Positions 1 through 14,740 are shown, numbered from the stretch's first letter. The stretch: DNA of 64,000 nt from Darksidea phi (GCA_030770425.1 JASJFT010000204.1:1-64000), one strand, 5' to 3'. Translations and numbers: made by a program. Notes: generated from the letters alone by a model not told the origin.

Positions 1-1185
1 ATATAAAGATATATAATATTTTCTATATAAATAAATTATATAAAGCTATATAAGATCTATTATCTAGTTAAGTACTTTTTAAAAAACTAGCTATAGAAGT
101 AAATAGATATTCTAAGTAATTAGTAGTTTATATTTTTAATAATTAGATCGTTTATAATAAGCTTTATTATTAAATAAAATAGATAAACTATAATCTATAT
201 TTAATCTATTATCTAATAAGCGATTTTATAAACGTAGTCTAGAAAATAAAAGAATTTTATAATAAGTACTTTAATAAGCTAGATCTATCTAAATAGTTAA
301 TCTAGTAGTTAGAGACTATATTATAAGATAATTTCCTTAGCTCCTAGTTAGAAGATAAGATACTAGTTAAAATAAAAATTTAGAAAAATTATTAGTATTA
401 AGTATAGACCCTAGTCTTTTATAATCTATTAAAATAGATAGTATATAACTTAAAGTCTATAATAATTATCTTTAAGCTTAAAGTATTTCTTTATAGTCTT
501 ACTTTACTATAAATAGAAATATAGAAGAAGTAAGTCTTATTTTCTAGTAGAACTATATATATATAACTTTTAGATAATATAAAAAATTAAATTACTAATA
601 TTCTCTTATAGATTTTATAATACTTTTTAAATATATTAAGTATATTATATAGTATATATATTAGAAAAATATTTTTTAAATAATAATTTATATAGTAAAA
701 TAAGTAAATATATATAAGGTTATATAATATTAATATACTTTAAGAATAATTTAAAGAATACTAGTTAAATTATTTTTTAAGTAAGAAGTAGTAGATATAA
801 ATATCTATCTACTTTTTTTATCTTTTTCTTCTTCTTTCCTCTTTTAAAAGTATTTTTTCTTAATTATTTATTTACTAAGGCCCTTAAGAATAAGATCTTA
901 TTCTAAGAGAAAGATAATATTATAACCTATTTTCTAGATAATTCGGTTATTTTACTTATTTTCTATTTTAATTAATAGATTAGGTAATCTTAAGAATTAG
1001 TCTAATAACTAGTTAGTTTACTTAGTATACTAAGTTCTATTTAGATATAAGAACCTCTTATTCTTATACCCTTATAGTATTATCTTAGAATAACTTTAAT
1101 ATACTAATTCTACTATTAGTTAATTAGAAGACTATCTTAGCTATTATAACTTTTAATTATTTATACTTAGTCCTAGGATCTTATA
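1..1185. repeat. Long direct repeat, left copy (LTR-like), open at window start
   Basis: This segment aligns from its first base with 19,256-20,590 over its whole length, with mainly C/T and G/A differences. The right copy directly follows a Ty3/gypsy integrase region, so the pair is best read as long terminal repeats. The left copy probably begins before the window. It is about 150 bp shorter than the right copy because it holds one unit of a roughly 75-bp subrepeat (near 420-510) where the right copy has three. No primer-binding site could be recognised after it, probably because of RIP. Confidence 0.7.
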
Positions 1186-2218
1186 ATATAATAAGAATAG
1201 ATATTTTATTAAGAGGTAGCTATACTATCTACGTAGATTAGAGGATAAGCTTATATAAAAAAGATTATTTAAGAAAAAGAAATTAATCTTCTTAGTAAAC
1301 TATTAAAGAAACTAATATCTAATATAGAAGATAAAGCTAGTATTTATAATAGATATAATATAAATAATAGTATAAAGAAATAAGAATATTTAACTAAAAA
1401 GACTACTAGTAAGTAGAGGACTAAGAAGTAATCTAATATAGGTTATCTTATTATTATTATTAATAGGGGGTTTAATATTATCGACGTTTTTATCTATATA
1501 TATTATTAATAAATTAAAAGCTATTATTATTCTTTAGTTATTATCTATACTATTATATAAGATATCGAAATATTAAAATATAATAAGATAATTAGAATTA
1601 TAAAAAATATAGCTAGTCTAAAAGCTAATATAATATTATACTAAGTAGTAGACTAAGCTCTTAGAGGAGGGAAACTATTTTATCTTTATATTAAAATAGT
1701 TAAAGATACTAGTACTTAAGTTTATTAAATATAATAATTATTTTTAAAAATCCTTAAACGTCTAGTATAATTATTATTATATTATATAGTTAATATAATA
1801 ATAATAATAAGATTAATAATTAAATTATAAAGATTATAAAAAGTAATAACTTTTAAAATAATAAATTATAATATTATTAAGAATCTATTATAAAGATAAT
1901 AAGAAATTAAGATAAATTATTATAAAAGAAATAAGTATAAATTATAATTAATTATAAAAGCTTTATATAAGAGTAGCTTATATAAAATAAAATAAGATAT
2001 AATAATTAAAAGTAGTTATATAATCTAATCTAGTATATAAACTAGTCTAATATATAAATATAATATCTTTATTATATATAAACTTCTACTATATAAATTT
2101 AAATTAAAAAAAATAAGAAAAAAGAAAAAAAATTATAATTATTAATTTTTAAATCTAAAATAAAGTCTAGATAATCTAGGTTCTAGAATTTAAATTACTT
2201 AATAATAGTAAATATTAC

Positions 2219-2480
2219 GGCCTATTCCCTAGGTAACCTGGTTATTTTACTTATTTCCTATTTTAATTAGTAGATTAGATAATCTTAAGGATTAGTCTAA
2301 TAGTTAGTTAGCTTATTTAGTATATTAAGCTCTATTTAGATATAAGAATCCCCTATTCTTATATTCTTATAGTATTATCTTAGAATAGCTTTAATATACC
2401 AAATCTATTATTAGTTAATTAGAAGGTTATCTTAGTTATTATAACTCCTAGTTAATTATACTTAGTCCTAGGGTCTTATA
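2219..2480. repeat. Third copy of a 262-bp repeat segment
   Basis: This 262-bp segment matches the end of both long direct repeats (924-1,185 and 20,329-20,590), including their closing stretch around CTTAGTCCTAGG. The sequence before 2,219 does not match the rest of the long repeat. It is either a truncated terminal repeat or an independent short element that also sits inside the long repeats. Confidence 0.65.
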
Positions 2481-3539
2481 TTATTCTAAGATCTCTAATT
2501 TTTAATTAGAGATAATAACTAAATATTAACCTTTAAATTTCTAAAGATCTATAGTACTTAGGGTAGATAGTATATAATACTTTCTTAGATAAGTCTTAAA
2601 ACTAACTACTTTAAGCCCTAATTACGGAGTAAGGTACGAGCGTAGTATATATATTCGGGTCTACTAAAGTAAAATATCCCTATTAGTTCTATAGGAGGTT
2701 AGTATTATTACTATAATAGATTAGTAGTATTATTATTTTTAACTAGATAATATTTAAATATCCTATAGCTAATTATTTTATACTACTATAGTACTATACC
2801 TAATTACGAAGGCTATAGACTTCTTAGCTACTTCTCTAACTATACCCTATTAAAATCTACTATAATATACGAATAACTAATAAAGTAATTAATATCTAAA
2901 CTAATACTTTTTTTTATATAGGCGTTACCTTTTCTACTAAAAATCCTTTTATTAAGTATTAATATCTTTAATCTAACTTAATAGCCCCTTCTACGCTTAA
3001 TACGATAAAGCTCTACTAGCTTTCTATAATTAATTTAAGAATAGTAGATAAAAGTACTAGTATTTATTATACTATCTAACTAGACGAAAGAGAGCTTAAA
3101 CTAGCTACGATAATAAACCTCCTATATAGGGTAGTACCTCCTCTTCTCTATTAAAGTAGCTTAATCTTAATCTACTTTCTTAACTTCTATTATTAATACT
3201 AGTATCTAGCTTAAGTATTCCGAGTATACCCTTTATACTATAGACGGGTTCTACTACTTAGTTATTATTACTATCTTAATTAATCTTTCGAGCGAGTAAT
3301 AATCTATCTTTCTTTTAACTATTATACTTTACTTAGTCTAATCTTCTATACGTCGTACTACTTTCTAATAATCTACTTTCCTCTTAACTATTATACTCTA
3401 CTTAGTCTAATTTTTAATACGTTATACTAGTTTTAGGTAATAATATAGATATTAGTTATAATATTAGTTCTAATAAATCTACCCTTACTATTAATAACTT
3501 TAAGAAAGCTAAATCTTATATATATAACCTCTCTTCTAT

Positions 3540-6500
3540 TCTACCCTAAATTAAATTTAATAAGAATAACTACTTAAACGACTAAGTAATATTAGACTTA
3601 GATAAAGCCCTAATTAGTAAGTTTTATAAGAAGTTAGATAAAGAGTAGATATAGATATATACTATCTATAATTATTACTAGTTTTAGATTAAAGTATATA
3701 ACTATAAATATCTAGTATATTATAATAATAGAGTTAAGTACTTTAATAACTCTAATTAAATTCTACTTTACGGGACTATAAATAGTATAAACTTTAGTCT
3801 ATTACTAACTACTCTTCTACTTCTAATAGACGTAGAGGAGATATTAATAGCCTAAGTATATATCTTTATAGAAATTTAGTAGTATTATAGATTATAGTAG
3901 AAGTATAAGGGTTATATTTACTATTTTACTATAAATATTAATTAAATATTTTATAAGCTTCCTCTTTTACCTTTTAAATTAGATATTATTATTCTTAAGT
4001 TACTCTAATTAGACGACGACGATAAGAATATAATCGACTATTAGTTTAAGAAGAACTTTAAGGTATACTAATTAGTTATACTTTAATAACTATTCTTCTT
4101 AAAGTATAATTACCCTAGTTACTACGATATTAAAATTAATTATAATACTATTTAATAACTTCCTATAAATATATTTATTAATAATTAGTTTATTAAGATT
4201 AAGTATAACGATAAACTATACTTAGTACTAGGTACTAGGTCTAATATATAAGTAGACTATTCTAATCTATTCTATACTTCTATAGGTATCCTACTTATAT
4301 AAGCTATATCTATTCTACTTAGAAACGTAACTAATATCTTATCTAATACTAGTAGTACTTCTATAACGTCCTCTCCTTTATTAACTAATTTTAGTAGACC
4401 GTATATAAGTTAATCTATACTAAAGAAGTCTATTAATAATATAGAGTTTAACTATAGTAGTCTAGATCTTACTAGCTTAAATAACGAAGATATAGAGGTA
4501 GATATATTAATTATATCTAATCTCCTTCTAGATATAGAGGAATTTAAGACTCTCTACTAGTAAATATAGAATTAAAGAGAAGTTATATATCTTATTATAG
4601 GTTCTATCTACTAGACGTCTATTATAAAGTTTAATAGTTAAGAGTCTCTTCTTAATCTTATCTTTTCTACCCTCTATTCGACTAGTACTATTAATTTTAT
4701 ACGGTCCTAATAGTATATAATAGACTATCTTATATATATTTATTATATTATATACTATAAAAATAGATAATTTATATACTACTCTTAGTTTTAATTTACT
4801 ATATTTAATACCCTTCTATAGAGGTAGACTATAGCTAAGACTAGTTTCTTTATTAATTATATAATAAATATTAATCCTATTACTATAGAGGATATTAAGG
4901 TTATATTTAATAGTCTTAATAGTAGTCTATAACTAATTAATTCTATTATTTATTACTCTACTATAATTTAGGGATCTCGTATATATTAGATATAGAAGAA
5001 TAAAAATCTTAAGACTATAGTATATTCTATCTTAACTCTTTCTAAATTAGAGACTAATATTAAGACTAATACTAACTATATTATAGGTTTACTAGCTATT
5101 CTCTTTATATCTCTTTATTATATACTCTACTATAGATTATTATTAGTATAATCTACTATAATTTATACCTTAGTTTAAAGAGTAAAAAACTACTACTTCT
5201 ATATAGTATATACGACTTATCTAAGACTTTATCTAGAACTATCTTTATATTATATTATACTAGTTCTATTAATAATTTAAACTATTTAAAAAATATATTA
5301 TTAAGTTAAAGTTTAAGGTTATTAATTTATAAGATTAATATAAGTAGTAAGAATACGGGAGTACTTATAATTATAGTCTCTATTTCTATTACTATACTTC
5401 TAGCCTAGACTATAAGCTAGGTAGCTAGAATATAAAGTTTTTAAAAAACTAACTTATTTAGTATTAGAAATATTATATTAGTACTATTTACCTTAAACCG
5501 GATACTTAGGATATACTAAAAGATAGATTACTATTATTATTATTATTTAAGTAGATAATATTTAACTTTAAAGAGCTAGCCTCTATTTTTACTTACTACT
5601 ATCTCTATTATTATTAGAATTTATATTATAAGAAGAAAAATAAAATAACTAAATAGAAGGTTTATTATTTTAATACTCTATAGCTACTTAACTTAGGTCT
5701 ATAATTCGAAAAGATCTTAAGAAAGATCTATCTTTATCTTTAACCTTATTAAAATTATCTCTAGCTTAATATATATAACTAGGTTATAACCCTTAACTAG
5801 TATATAAATATAGATATCTAGCCCTATACTAGTACTATTAGAGTAATAGAGTATATAGGGGTTTATACTATAAAAAGAGAAATACTAACTCTATTATATA
5901 AAGAAATAATAGTTTAAGTTCTTTCTTATTTAAATAATAAAAATATACTTTTCTCTTTTACCTTTAAGCTTCTAAATAGGTTTACTAGCTAGTAGGACTA
6001 TAGTACTTAAGAAGTCTATTATATCTTCTTTAATTTATCCCTAGTTTACTACTCTTAAGTAGTAATTAACGTTAATTATTACCCTAAGATAGAGTATCTA
6101 ACTACTTTCGTCTTTTAAAATTAGTAATAAGAGGTATCTAATACTCCCGAAGATAATAGTAATAACTAAGTTTCTTTTTAGTAAGGTCGATTACTCTTTA
6201 CTAAATATAAAGAGTAACTAGCTATACTTAAGAGGGTTAACTATTTTAACTTTCTCCTTTATTATATCTACTATCTACCTTTTAAGTACTAAGCTTAAGT
6301 AAAACTATATATCTTAAAGTACTATTCTCTCTATTCGTCTATAGTATATACTAAAGACTTTACTCGTATTATACTAATACTTTACTATCCTTTCTATTTA
6401 ATTAAGAATATTAAGTATATTAATAGTAAAGATTTTACTATTTATATAAAAGTCTATTATAAGTATAAAGCTTCGTATATATATATTCCTAGCGCTTATT

Positions 6501-8215
6501 ATAGATTTATAGAATTAGAGACTAAAGAAGAGAATTCTAAGTAAAAAAATATAGATTTAGAGGATAACTCTTCTTTTAATAAGTTAGTAGTAAGGTATTT
6601 AAGTTTATAAGGATTTATTATAAATAATAATAATATTAAAGACTAGTCTATTAATTAAGTAAAAGACTAGAATAATCTTATTTATAAAGATATATACGGA
6701 CTCGATCTATTATATTATTAAAAGGATTAGAAGTACCTCTATTCTATTAATTAGATTATCCGGACTAATACCTCGCCTAATACCCTCTAGTCTAAGTAGT
6801 AGCTATTATACGATATATTAATAAATTATAATATAACTTTTTAATAGAATAGTTCTTCTTCTTAACTTCTTATTAACTTAAATAATATAGGTAGTATTAG
6901 TAAGATATATATAATAGAGATAATATTAGCCGTCCTAATAAAGACTATAGAGGCCCTTAGTAAGGGACCCCCTATTACTTATTATATACTAACTAGTATA
7001 ACGACCTTTCTTATATTAGAGAGAATAATTAATTCTATATTCTAGATTCTAATCTAACTATAGAGTAGTAATCTCTCTCTATTAATACCTACTACTCTTT
7101 AGTAAATCTAGGTATTATTTAAGAATATCTAATATATTATTATTAACGAGAAATCTATAGTTAGTTTAAGTATTCTCTTCTAAATATATATATAATATTA
7201 TAAGATTTAACTAAAATAATAGTTACTTTCTTTTACTAGAGTAAATATTATATTAGCTAGAGACTTTTATTAACTCTTACTAGTCGTACGTAGGCTATTA
7301 TTTAATAACTCTTATACCCTAAATCTTACTAATACTAAGAGTTAAGTTCTTTATTTTAAATTTTACTATATAATTATCTTAGACGTTATTATACGATAAT
7401 AAGGTAATATATAAATAGCTTTTTAAGAAGCTCTTATATATATTTATATTAAAGAGCTAAGATAAGCTAACTAGATACTACTTATAACTTAATATTATAT
7501 AGTACTTTTCTTAGCCGAATAAGATTTCTTTAATAGTACTATATAAATCTATACTAAGAGGTATAAGATTAACTAGATTAATTATTATTATATATAGGAT
7601 TCGGGCTAACTAATAGTTATAATAAAGATATTTTATAAGAATCTATAGGTAGCTATAGTACCCCTAAAAGATAGTAGTAACCTTTCTAGCGAGCTTCCCC
7701 TCTATATTAGTAGACGGGTAATACTTCTTAAAAATATCTAGATAGAGAGAGGCTTAGTAAATAGTACTACTAGAATTATTATTAATATTATTTAGGGTAT
7801 AAATATTAATAATTATAAGAATATAATACCTCTTATAATTCTAGTTATATTTAATAGATATATAGATTCTAGGCTTTATTTAATAGATAATAGCTAAATT
7901 ATAGTACTAGTTTTTACTATTAGTAAAAAGTTTATACTAAACTAGGTAATTTATACTTAGGTTTAATTTTCTCTAATATTTACTTAGGCTATTATGGTTT
8001 ATAAGTCTTAGGGCCTAAGTTTAGAAAAGATAGTAGTCTATATTAGTAGGGATTAGAATTATACTTCTAGACTAATATATATTATACTTTCGTAAATAAA
8101 GATATTAGAGAGTATAATATTAGAGAATAGTTTTTCTTTTTAATATTTAAAGTAGCTAAAAAGTAAGATATATACGCGTAGAAAGGTAAATAAGACTAAA
8201 AGAAATTAGTAGTAT
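3540..8215 (+). pseudogene. Decayed Helitron-like Rep/helicase (DUF6570, Helitron N, PIF1-type helicase)
   Basis: Reading through RIP-type stops, the plus strand resembles the large protein of fungal Helitron rolling-circle transposons. About 3,540-4,330 resembles DUF6570: paired Cys/Tyr positions near 3,660-3,760, then a stretch like the conserved block with KLPLLP near 3,950-3,980. About 5,700-6,120 resembles the Helitron-like N domain, including a motif of the type QEVxxxxxNLPL near 6,000-6,050. About 6,300-8,200 resembles a PIF1 helicase: a degenerate Walker A (G-x-x-x-K-x-Y) near 6,885-6,920, Walker B with following QL-x-PV near 7,235-7,285, and the late motif VYKS-x-GLSLEK at about 7,997-8,035. 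The first part reads in frame 1 and the helicase in frame 2, so introns or indels lie between. I could not find the Helitron termini or confirm the HUH motif of the Rep nuclease. It is inactive. Confidence 0.75.
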
Positions 8216-10180
8216 ATTCGTATTAAGAATACTCTATTTTAGTTTATAAATATAAACTCTATTATTAACTAGACTAATATCTATACTAATATTATATCTA
8301 TATACCTTCGAATATAATATTACTATACTTTAATAATTACTTATAGTCTAATATCTAGACTAATACTAGATTATACTCTATCTAAATCCCTACTATCTAG
8401 ATATTACTATCTTTATCTACTTATACGTCCTACTCCTTTCTATCTAAAAGTATAATCTATAGTATTATATCTTATAGGATATAATTAGTAGTATTATAAA
8501 TTATAAAGAGAATTAACTTAGTTATTAGTAACTTATAATCCCTTATATAGGACTTTAGAAATATAGAAGTAAAAGTACCTTTAAAGGGTCCTAGTAGTTT
8601 AAGTACCTTTCTATCTCTTACTAGCTTAATTTTATAGCTTAGAAACTTCCTATAATCTTAATATAAGAAAATAAGAGCTAAGATAGTATACTTTATATAT
8701 AAAAATAGTATCTAGAATAGTAGAAGTAGAAGACCGGTCTTCTTATCGATAGTTATTCCCTTCTTATAGCTATAATAAGTAGCTATTTCTTTAATAGCTA
8801 ATAGCTATAGTTATTAGTAAGGTTAGACTAATACTAAAACTAATATCTTACTTACTCGTAGTAGTTATAAGTACGCTACTAGTAAAGCTATAGTCTATTT
8901 TTAGGAATAAAACTATATTATACGGTAAGAAAACTATACTTTAAAGTAGACTTCGAGCTATAGTTACTATTAGTATTACTACGCTAGTAGTATACCCTAA
9001 AAAAACTTACGTCCTTTAATATAGAATTACTAGCTATATTATAGAGAGGGGATTATAATATATTTTTATATATCTATAAGGTATTAATATTAGTATTAGC
9101 CTATTTAATATAATATATAGAACTTATAATAAAAAGAGGTCGATTAATTTTAGACTAGATACTATTTATATATATCTATTAGGTATTAGTATAGATATTA
9201 GTCTATTAAGTAAATAAACTTATACTAAAAGCCCTAGGTAATATATATAGGATATATACTATAAAGATTCTAGTCTTAAAAGCTATAATTTTCTAGTATA
9301 CTTTAATAATAGCTAATTACTAAAATTCTTATAGGAACCGCTAGTAGTTAAGTTATAAAATAGTCGATATATCCTAATTAAACTAGTAGAAATACTAAAC
9401 TATCTCTTTAGATAAATTATCGTCTAAATTACTAGAGATATAGTTTTAGTCGCTATTATCTTCGTTAACTAGTATAGAGGATAAGTTTAGAAGGGCTTTA
9501 TTATCTTTATAGATATATAGCTCTTTCGCTATACTATAGATAAATATAAGTAGTATATACTTATTATTAAGTCGAAATATAATATTTTAATAGCTATAAT
9601 AGACTTTTTATATTTATATATTAATATCTTTAGACTAGATATAAACTATAGCTTACTACGTAAAATATAATCTTAAGCTAAATCTATAAATAATTAGTAT
9701 AGATTAATACTAAGATTAATACCTTACTTACTACTATATAATAGTAATATTCTTAGACTATAGTTATAGTTAGCTTTTAATTTTCTCTTTCTTAAATAGA
9801 CTTAATATTCTATTAATAATATAGGTAACTAATAATTAGAATTTCTTTTATATAGTTATATAGTACTTATTAGTCGTATTCTTATCTTTAATTAACTAAA
9901 ATTATTTATCTATAGCTTTATCGCGTACTTATAGATTCTTCTTAGTATTCTTATTTAGAAAGTATTCGGTATTAGTCTTATACTTCTTTTAATTAGTTAT
10001 AGTAAAGAGTATTAGTCTTAGTATTAATCTAGTAGCTAATAATATATAGTCGCGAAAGACTAATATTAGATATAGTAGTAGTATATATTATTATTAAAGT
10101 TTAGAAATAAAAATTTAGAATTATTTACCTATAGCTATATTTATACTAGTTAGTAGTAAAGCCTATAGTAAGACTACTTA
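8216..10180. other. RIP-degraded DNA with two minus-strand intron-like copies
   Basis: I recognise no protein family here. On the minus strand, 9,727 down to 9,684 is a 44-nt segment running from GTAAGG through CTAAT to TAG. A similar segment runs from 8,851 down to about 8,805 (GTAAGA ... CTAAT ... TAG). Both share the core TATTAGTCTTAGTATTAG-like word with the plus-strand family at 10.8-12.1 kb. A plus-strand 41-nt member is at 10,009-10,049. Two related but weaker words occur near 9,075 and 9,180. Confidence 0.45.
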
Positions 10181-10188
10181 GTAATAGT

Positions 10189-10690
10189 AGTAAGTAGTAA
10201 ATACTACTAGTAAGTTTTTATAATTTTTAATAGCTACTATATCTCTATCTATAGTACTATCGTATTTAAATTTTTTACTAAATTATAATTAAAATAAGAT
10301 TTTATATAAGGGTCTAATACTATAACTAATACTATAGCTTCCTTCTATAATTCGAAATATTAACTAGTAGGATTTTAACTTTACTTTTAAGAGCTTTAAT
10401 TCTTTTACTTCTACTATTAGCTAACGACTAGTTATATAATTATAGTAAGTAGTAAATATTACTAGTAAGTTTCTATAATTTTTAATAGCTACTATATCTC
10501 TATTAATAGTACTATCGTATTTAAATTTTTTACTAAATTATAATTAAAATAAGATTTTATATAAGGACCTAATACTATAATTAATACTACGGCCTCCTTC
10601 TATAAATTAAAATACTAGCTAGTAGAATTTTAACTTTACTTTTAAGGACTTCGGTTCTTTTACTTTACTTTTAACTTTTATTACTAGTTT
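10189..10690 (+). repeat. Tandem duplication, 255-bp unit
   Basis: Unit 1 (10,189-10,443) and unit 2 (10,444 to about 10,690) align along nearly their whole length. Both begin AGTAAGTAGTAAATA and share the words AGTACTATCGTATTTAAA and GATTTTATATAAGG. The unit is 85 codons long, so a duplication inside a coding exon would keep the frame. Differences are mainly transitions, so RIP acted after duplication. Confidence 0.85.
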
Positions 10691-12840
10691 ACTACTAATT
10701 ATATAATATTATACTATTTTACTCTATATATATATCTATCTAATCCCTACTTCTATAAACCTTTTATTACTTTCTTACTAGATTATTAAGAACTTACTAT
10801 TATAGTTATAGATAAACTACTCTCTAAAGCTACTAAAAGTAAGGTATTAATTTTAGTATTAGTTATCTACTAACTTTCTATAGTAAGAATAATATTAATA
10901 AGTTCTAAGCTATCTAAGCTTTAACTATATTTAAATAATCTCTTTACTAATAACTAGAACTACGGCGTAGACCCCTCTAACCTACTACTATCTACTAGAG
11001 TAGACGTTATTAATCTACCTCTACCTATTAGACTAGATATTATTAATCTATCTACTTTACTACTAGCTACTCTTACTAAACGTATAGGTAAGTATTAGTC
11101 TTAGTATTAGTCTTCTACTAATTTTAGTAGTAACGTATAGTACGAGGGTTATTAATAGTAATATTCTAATTTCTATTTTACTTAGTAAATAATCTAGTCT
11201 TATTAAGCTAAGCGAATAATCTAGTTTTACTAATCTAGCGTAGTCTACTTATAGTAATTAGAGCCTTAATACTTATAAGAATAATAGACGATTTTCTAGT
11301 ATTCTATCTTAGTAGACTAAGAGTAAGATATTAGTCTTAGTATTAGTCCTTTACTAACTTTAGTAGGGAGGACTATTTAGAAAGAAGAAGATAGTACTTA
11401 TTCTAATAATAGTAGATAATCTTCTAGCGCCGGCGCTTTAATAACTATTAGGTAAACTTCGAGTAAGGTATTAGTCTTAGTATTAATTCTTTACTAACTT
11501 TAATAAAGAGGACTAATAACTAAGAAGAGAATAATATAGCTTATTTATTATAGTAACGGATATAATATACTAATCTAGATAACTAATAATCTACTTTTAC
11601 TAACCCCTCTATAAATACTACGTATACTTTAAGTAAGGTATTAGTCTTAGTATTAGTCCTTTACTAACTTTAGTAGGAAGAACTAATAACTAAGAAGAGA
11701 ATAGTACTTATTCTAATAATAGTAGATAATTATCTTATATAGGACCTTTAATAATAATTAGATATACTTTAAGTAAGATATTAGTCTTAGTATTAGTCCT
11801 TTACTAACTTTAATAGGGTAGATTAAAGGTAAAAAATAGAATAGTACCTCTCTAAATCTTATCTAAGAGTCTAATCTTCTCGATACGTCTAAGAGTAATT
11901 ACGAATCTAATAGTACCTTTAAGATTACTAGAGAGAATATAATATAATAATCTACTATCTCTATAAGTAAGGTATTAGCCTTAGTATTAGTCCTTTACTA
12001 ACTTTAATAGGGGTAAATAGTAAGTAACTATTTAAAATACTAACTATCTCTATAAGTAAGGTATTAGTCTTAGTATTAATTCTTTATTAACTTTAATAAG
12101 GGTAAGTAGTAAATAGCTATATAAAAGGCTTATTACTATTAATAAGTCTACTACTATAAAGTAGCTATATAAGAAGCTACTTAAGAAGCCGTATAAGAAT
12201 ACTAAGAAAGCTAATAAAGCCTCTACTAGTAATAAGTAGTCTAATAAAGATACTTAGTCTAAGTATAAAAAATATAACTATACTTTTAATTATATTTAAG
12301 TCTCTATTTTTTATAGTATTAGTAATAAGTCCTATTAGAGTTAACCGTATAGTAGTAAGTATTAGTTACTTTTACTTCTTATCTATTAATATTAATTAAA
12401 TATATAGCGAGAGCTCTTTAAGAGATTCGATACTTTTAAAAAATTATAAGTTTTATTATTCTCTATATAACGCTTAGCTATCTTATACGTAAGATTACTA
12501 GAGATATAAGAGGTAGTAATAACCTATAATTTTAGACTAGGACTTTTAATATTCTTTATACTACTACTAAAGTCTATCTTATTACTATTTTAAAAGGTAT
12601 AGTTATAATATAGTATTAATCCTAGTATTAGACTAACTTTCTTATAGCTATAAATCTTATAGCTATTTACGCTAAGTATATAACTATTATATAAAAGAAT
12701 ATTTATTCTACTTTCTAAGTCGTATCTACTCTTAGATAGTAGTTTAAGCCGGTTAATATATACTAGAAGGAAGTAATAAATAAGTAGATTTAGGCGTTTA
12801 AGACTACGAGATACGAACTAGTTTAGCTATTAATCTATAT
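10190..12840 (+). pseudogene. Possible decayed multi-exon gene with repeated exon modules
   Basis: I do not recognise this gene. It is inferred from the intron-like segments it contains. If these are removed, exons of 204, 192, 96, 126, 96, 150 and 45 nt remain between 10,884 and 12,055, all multiples of three, with all introns in phase 1. The exons at 11,367, 11,507 and 11,677 open with related sequence (conceptually R-T-I/N-x-x-E-E), and those at 12,011 and 12,100 open with V-N/S-S-K. The read-through continues into a Lys-rich stretch near 12,140-12,300. Because RIP removes TGA and creates TAA/TAG in every frame, an open frame is not evidence by itself; the spacing and module similarity are. 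It could be a transposon cargo gene or a duplicated host gene. Confidence 0.4.
10839..12099 (+). repeat. Eight near-identical intron-like segments (introner-like family)
   Basis: The members are at 10,839-10,883, 11,088-11,130, 11,323-11,366, 11,463-11,506, 11,633-11,676, 11,773-11,816, 11,967-12,010 and 12,056-12,099. Each starts GTAAG, carries the core TATTAGTCTTAGTATTAG with few changes, then TACTAAC or TTATTAAC, and ends at TAG (or TAA where RIP would change TAG) 43-45 nt from the start. Donor, branch site and acceptor are thus all in place at fungal spacing. Spacers between members are unrelated or only partly related to one another, so this is not a plain tandem satellite. More divergent relatives lie at 10,009-10,049, 12,597-12,647 and 12,843-12,896. 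A coding minisatellite is the main alternative, but successive copies would then fall in different frames. Confidence 0.6.
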
Positions 12841-12986
12841 AGGTTATATTTTATTCCTTAGATATTAGTCTAGATATTAGCTAACTAGAACTATAGACTA
12901 TAAAATAAGTCTATATAGATTATATTTAGTTCCTTAGATATTAGTCTAGGTATTAGCTAACTAGGGCTATAGGTTATAGAATAGGC
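12835..12986. repeat. Tandem duplication, 76-bp unit
   Basis: Units 12,835-12,910 and 12,911-12,986 both run from CTATATAG through CCTTAGATATTAGTCTAG to a GCTAACTAG block. Each contains the same TATTAGTCTAG core and a CTAAC followed by TAG seen in the intron-like family upstream. The duplication therefore may represent an intron plus flanking exon bases. Confidence 0.75.
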
Positions 12987-14740
12987 GTTTAGCGCTATAT
13001 AATAGACGATAGCTAGTAATCTAAAGCTTTTATTATAAAATACTTACCTTATAGCTTATATATTTATTATTAAACTTTAAATATTAGACTTATATCTAAA
13101 TTAATTTCCTTTAATTTATAATTAACTTACTCTATATTCTAATTCTCGTTTACGAAAGATTAGGTAATTTTATTACTAAAGTATCTAGTATCTTTCTTAA
13201 GAAAGAAGAAACCTATAAAAGTATTATATAGGATTAGATTTATATTCTAAACTTTATAACTAATTTATCTTTATATAATTAACTAAATTACTAAATTAAT
13301 ATAATAATAAGATAGTAGATTTTCTAAGCTAAGTAGGCTTTTTAAAGTCTATTCTACTAAATAAGTCCTTCTCTTATAAAGCCTTTCTAAAGAAAGATAA
13401 AGAAAAGGGTAAGATTATAAGTAAAATTTTAAGTAAAGCTAGGAGTATATACTTAAAAAGCTAGAGACTCTTATTTATAAATAAGAAGTATAAATACTAA
13501 TTAGTTAATATATACGCCCTAATTTAACTAGAAAGATTTATTAATCTATAAGTATAAATTAATTCTAAGTTTCTCTAAGTTATTTATTCTTATTAAAAAG
13601 ATAATAATATCTTCTTAAAGAATATAGAATAAGAAGTTAGTTACTATATATAGAGACTCTAATTACTTAAAGAAGATAATTAGTCTAGAATATCTTATTT
13701 AATAATTACTAAAGAATAAGAGGTTTCCCTTAATTATAATATAATTCGAGAAATATTAGAAATCTAAGAAGGTCTAAACCTAGTAGTTAATATCTTAATA
13801 AATAATAGTCTTTATCTAGCTATAATCTAAAGACTAGTACTTATACTTAGTACTAGTATTATTATTAGAAATATTTATATAAAATTTCTAACTAATAAAT
13901 ACTTATAATACTAGAAAATTCTTAATAATATAATTATTAAGTTAAAGAAATAGCTTTAATAGTACTAGAAGATTATAAACTAATAATATAGTTTAGAAGA
14001 GAATCTTAAGTAGTTCTTTTCTATAGCTATCTATACTAAGACTAGACTTATAATTCTTTCTTAGTATAATCTTAAGTTTATTCTTAAGACTTTACTATTA
14101 TAGTATAATCTTAATAATAGATAAGTTATTAAAGAGAAGAAATATTCTTTTACTATAATACTCTTAAATAATATAAACTTTAGTACCTATAGAATCTTAT
14201 AAATATCTAGTCTATCTAGAAGATTTTAATAAGACTTAATTTAATATCTAACTTTTAGATTAATTTTCTTAATAGAAGTATAAGAAATCGACTTAATTCT
14301 ATTTCTATCCTTAGTACTGTATAGTCCTCTACTATTTAGTCCTTTTTATAAAAATATCTACGTATATTAGTTAGATTTAGATATACTATTCTTTATTATA
14401 AAAAAAATAAAGAATATTTTTACTTTTTATTTTAGTATCTATTTTATAAAGTTCTTATTAGCTTTACTAGGATTTATAACTCTTATTTTAGATAATAGAA
14501 TATAGGTTCTTATTTAAGAGAAGAATATTATAAGAAACTACTAAAGTAACTTCTTATAAATCTTTAGCTTTTAGAAGATTATATTCTATTCTAATCCTAT
14601 TTTATTTAAGAATAACGAAGAGTCTAAGTTAAAAAACTAGCTCTATAATATAAAATAGAAACTTACTATTAATAAGAACTAGTATATATAAGAAATCTTT
14701 TAATAGATAGCTAAGATTCGTTAAGCTTATATTATATCCT
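12987..14740. other. RIP-degraded DNA, no recognisable content
   Basis: The sequence is AT-rich with no CpA/TpG and no protein family I could identify by eye in any frame. It lies between the repeat-module region and the gag part of the Ty3/gypsy element and may be the 5' part of that element or an unrelated decayed insert. Confidence 0.5.
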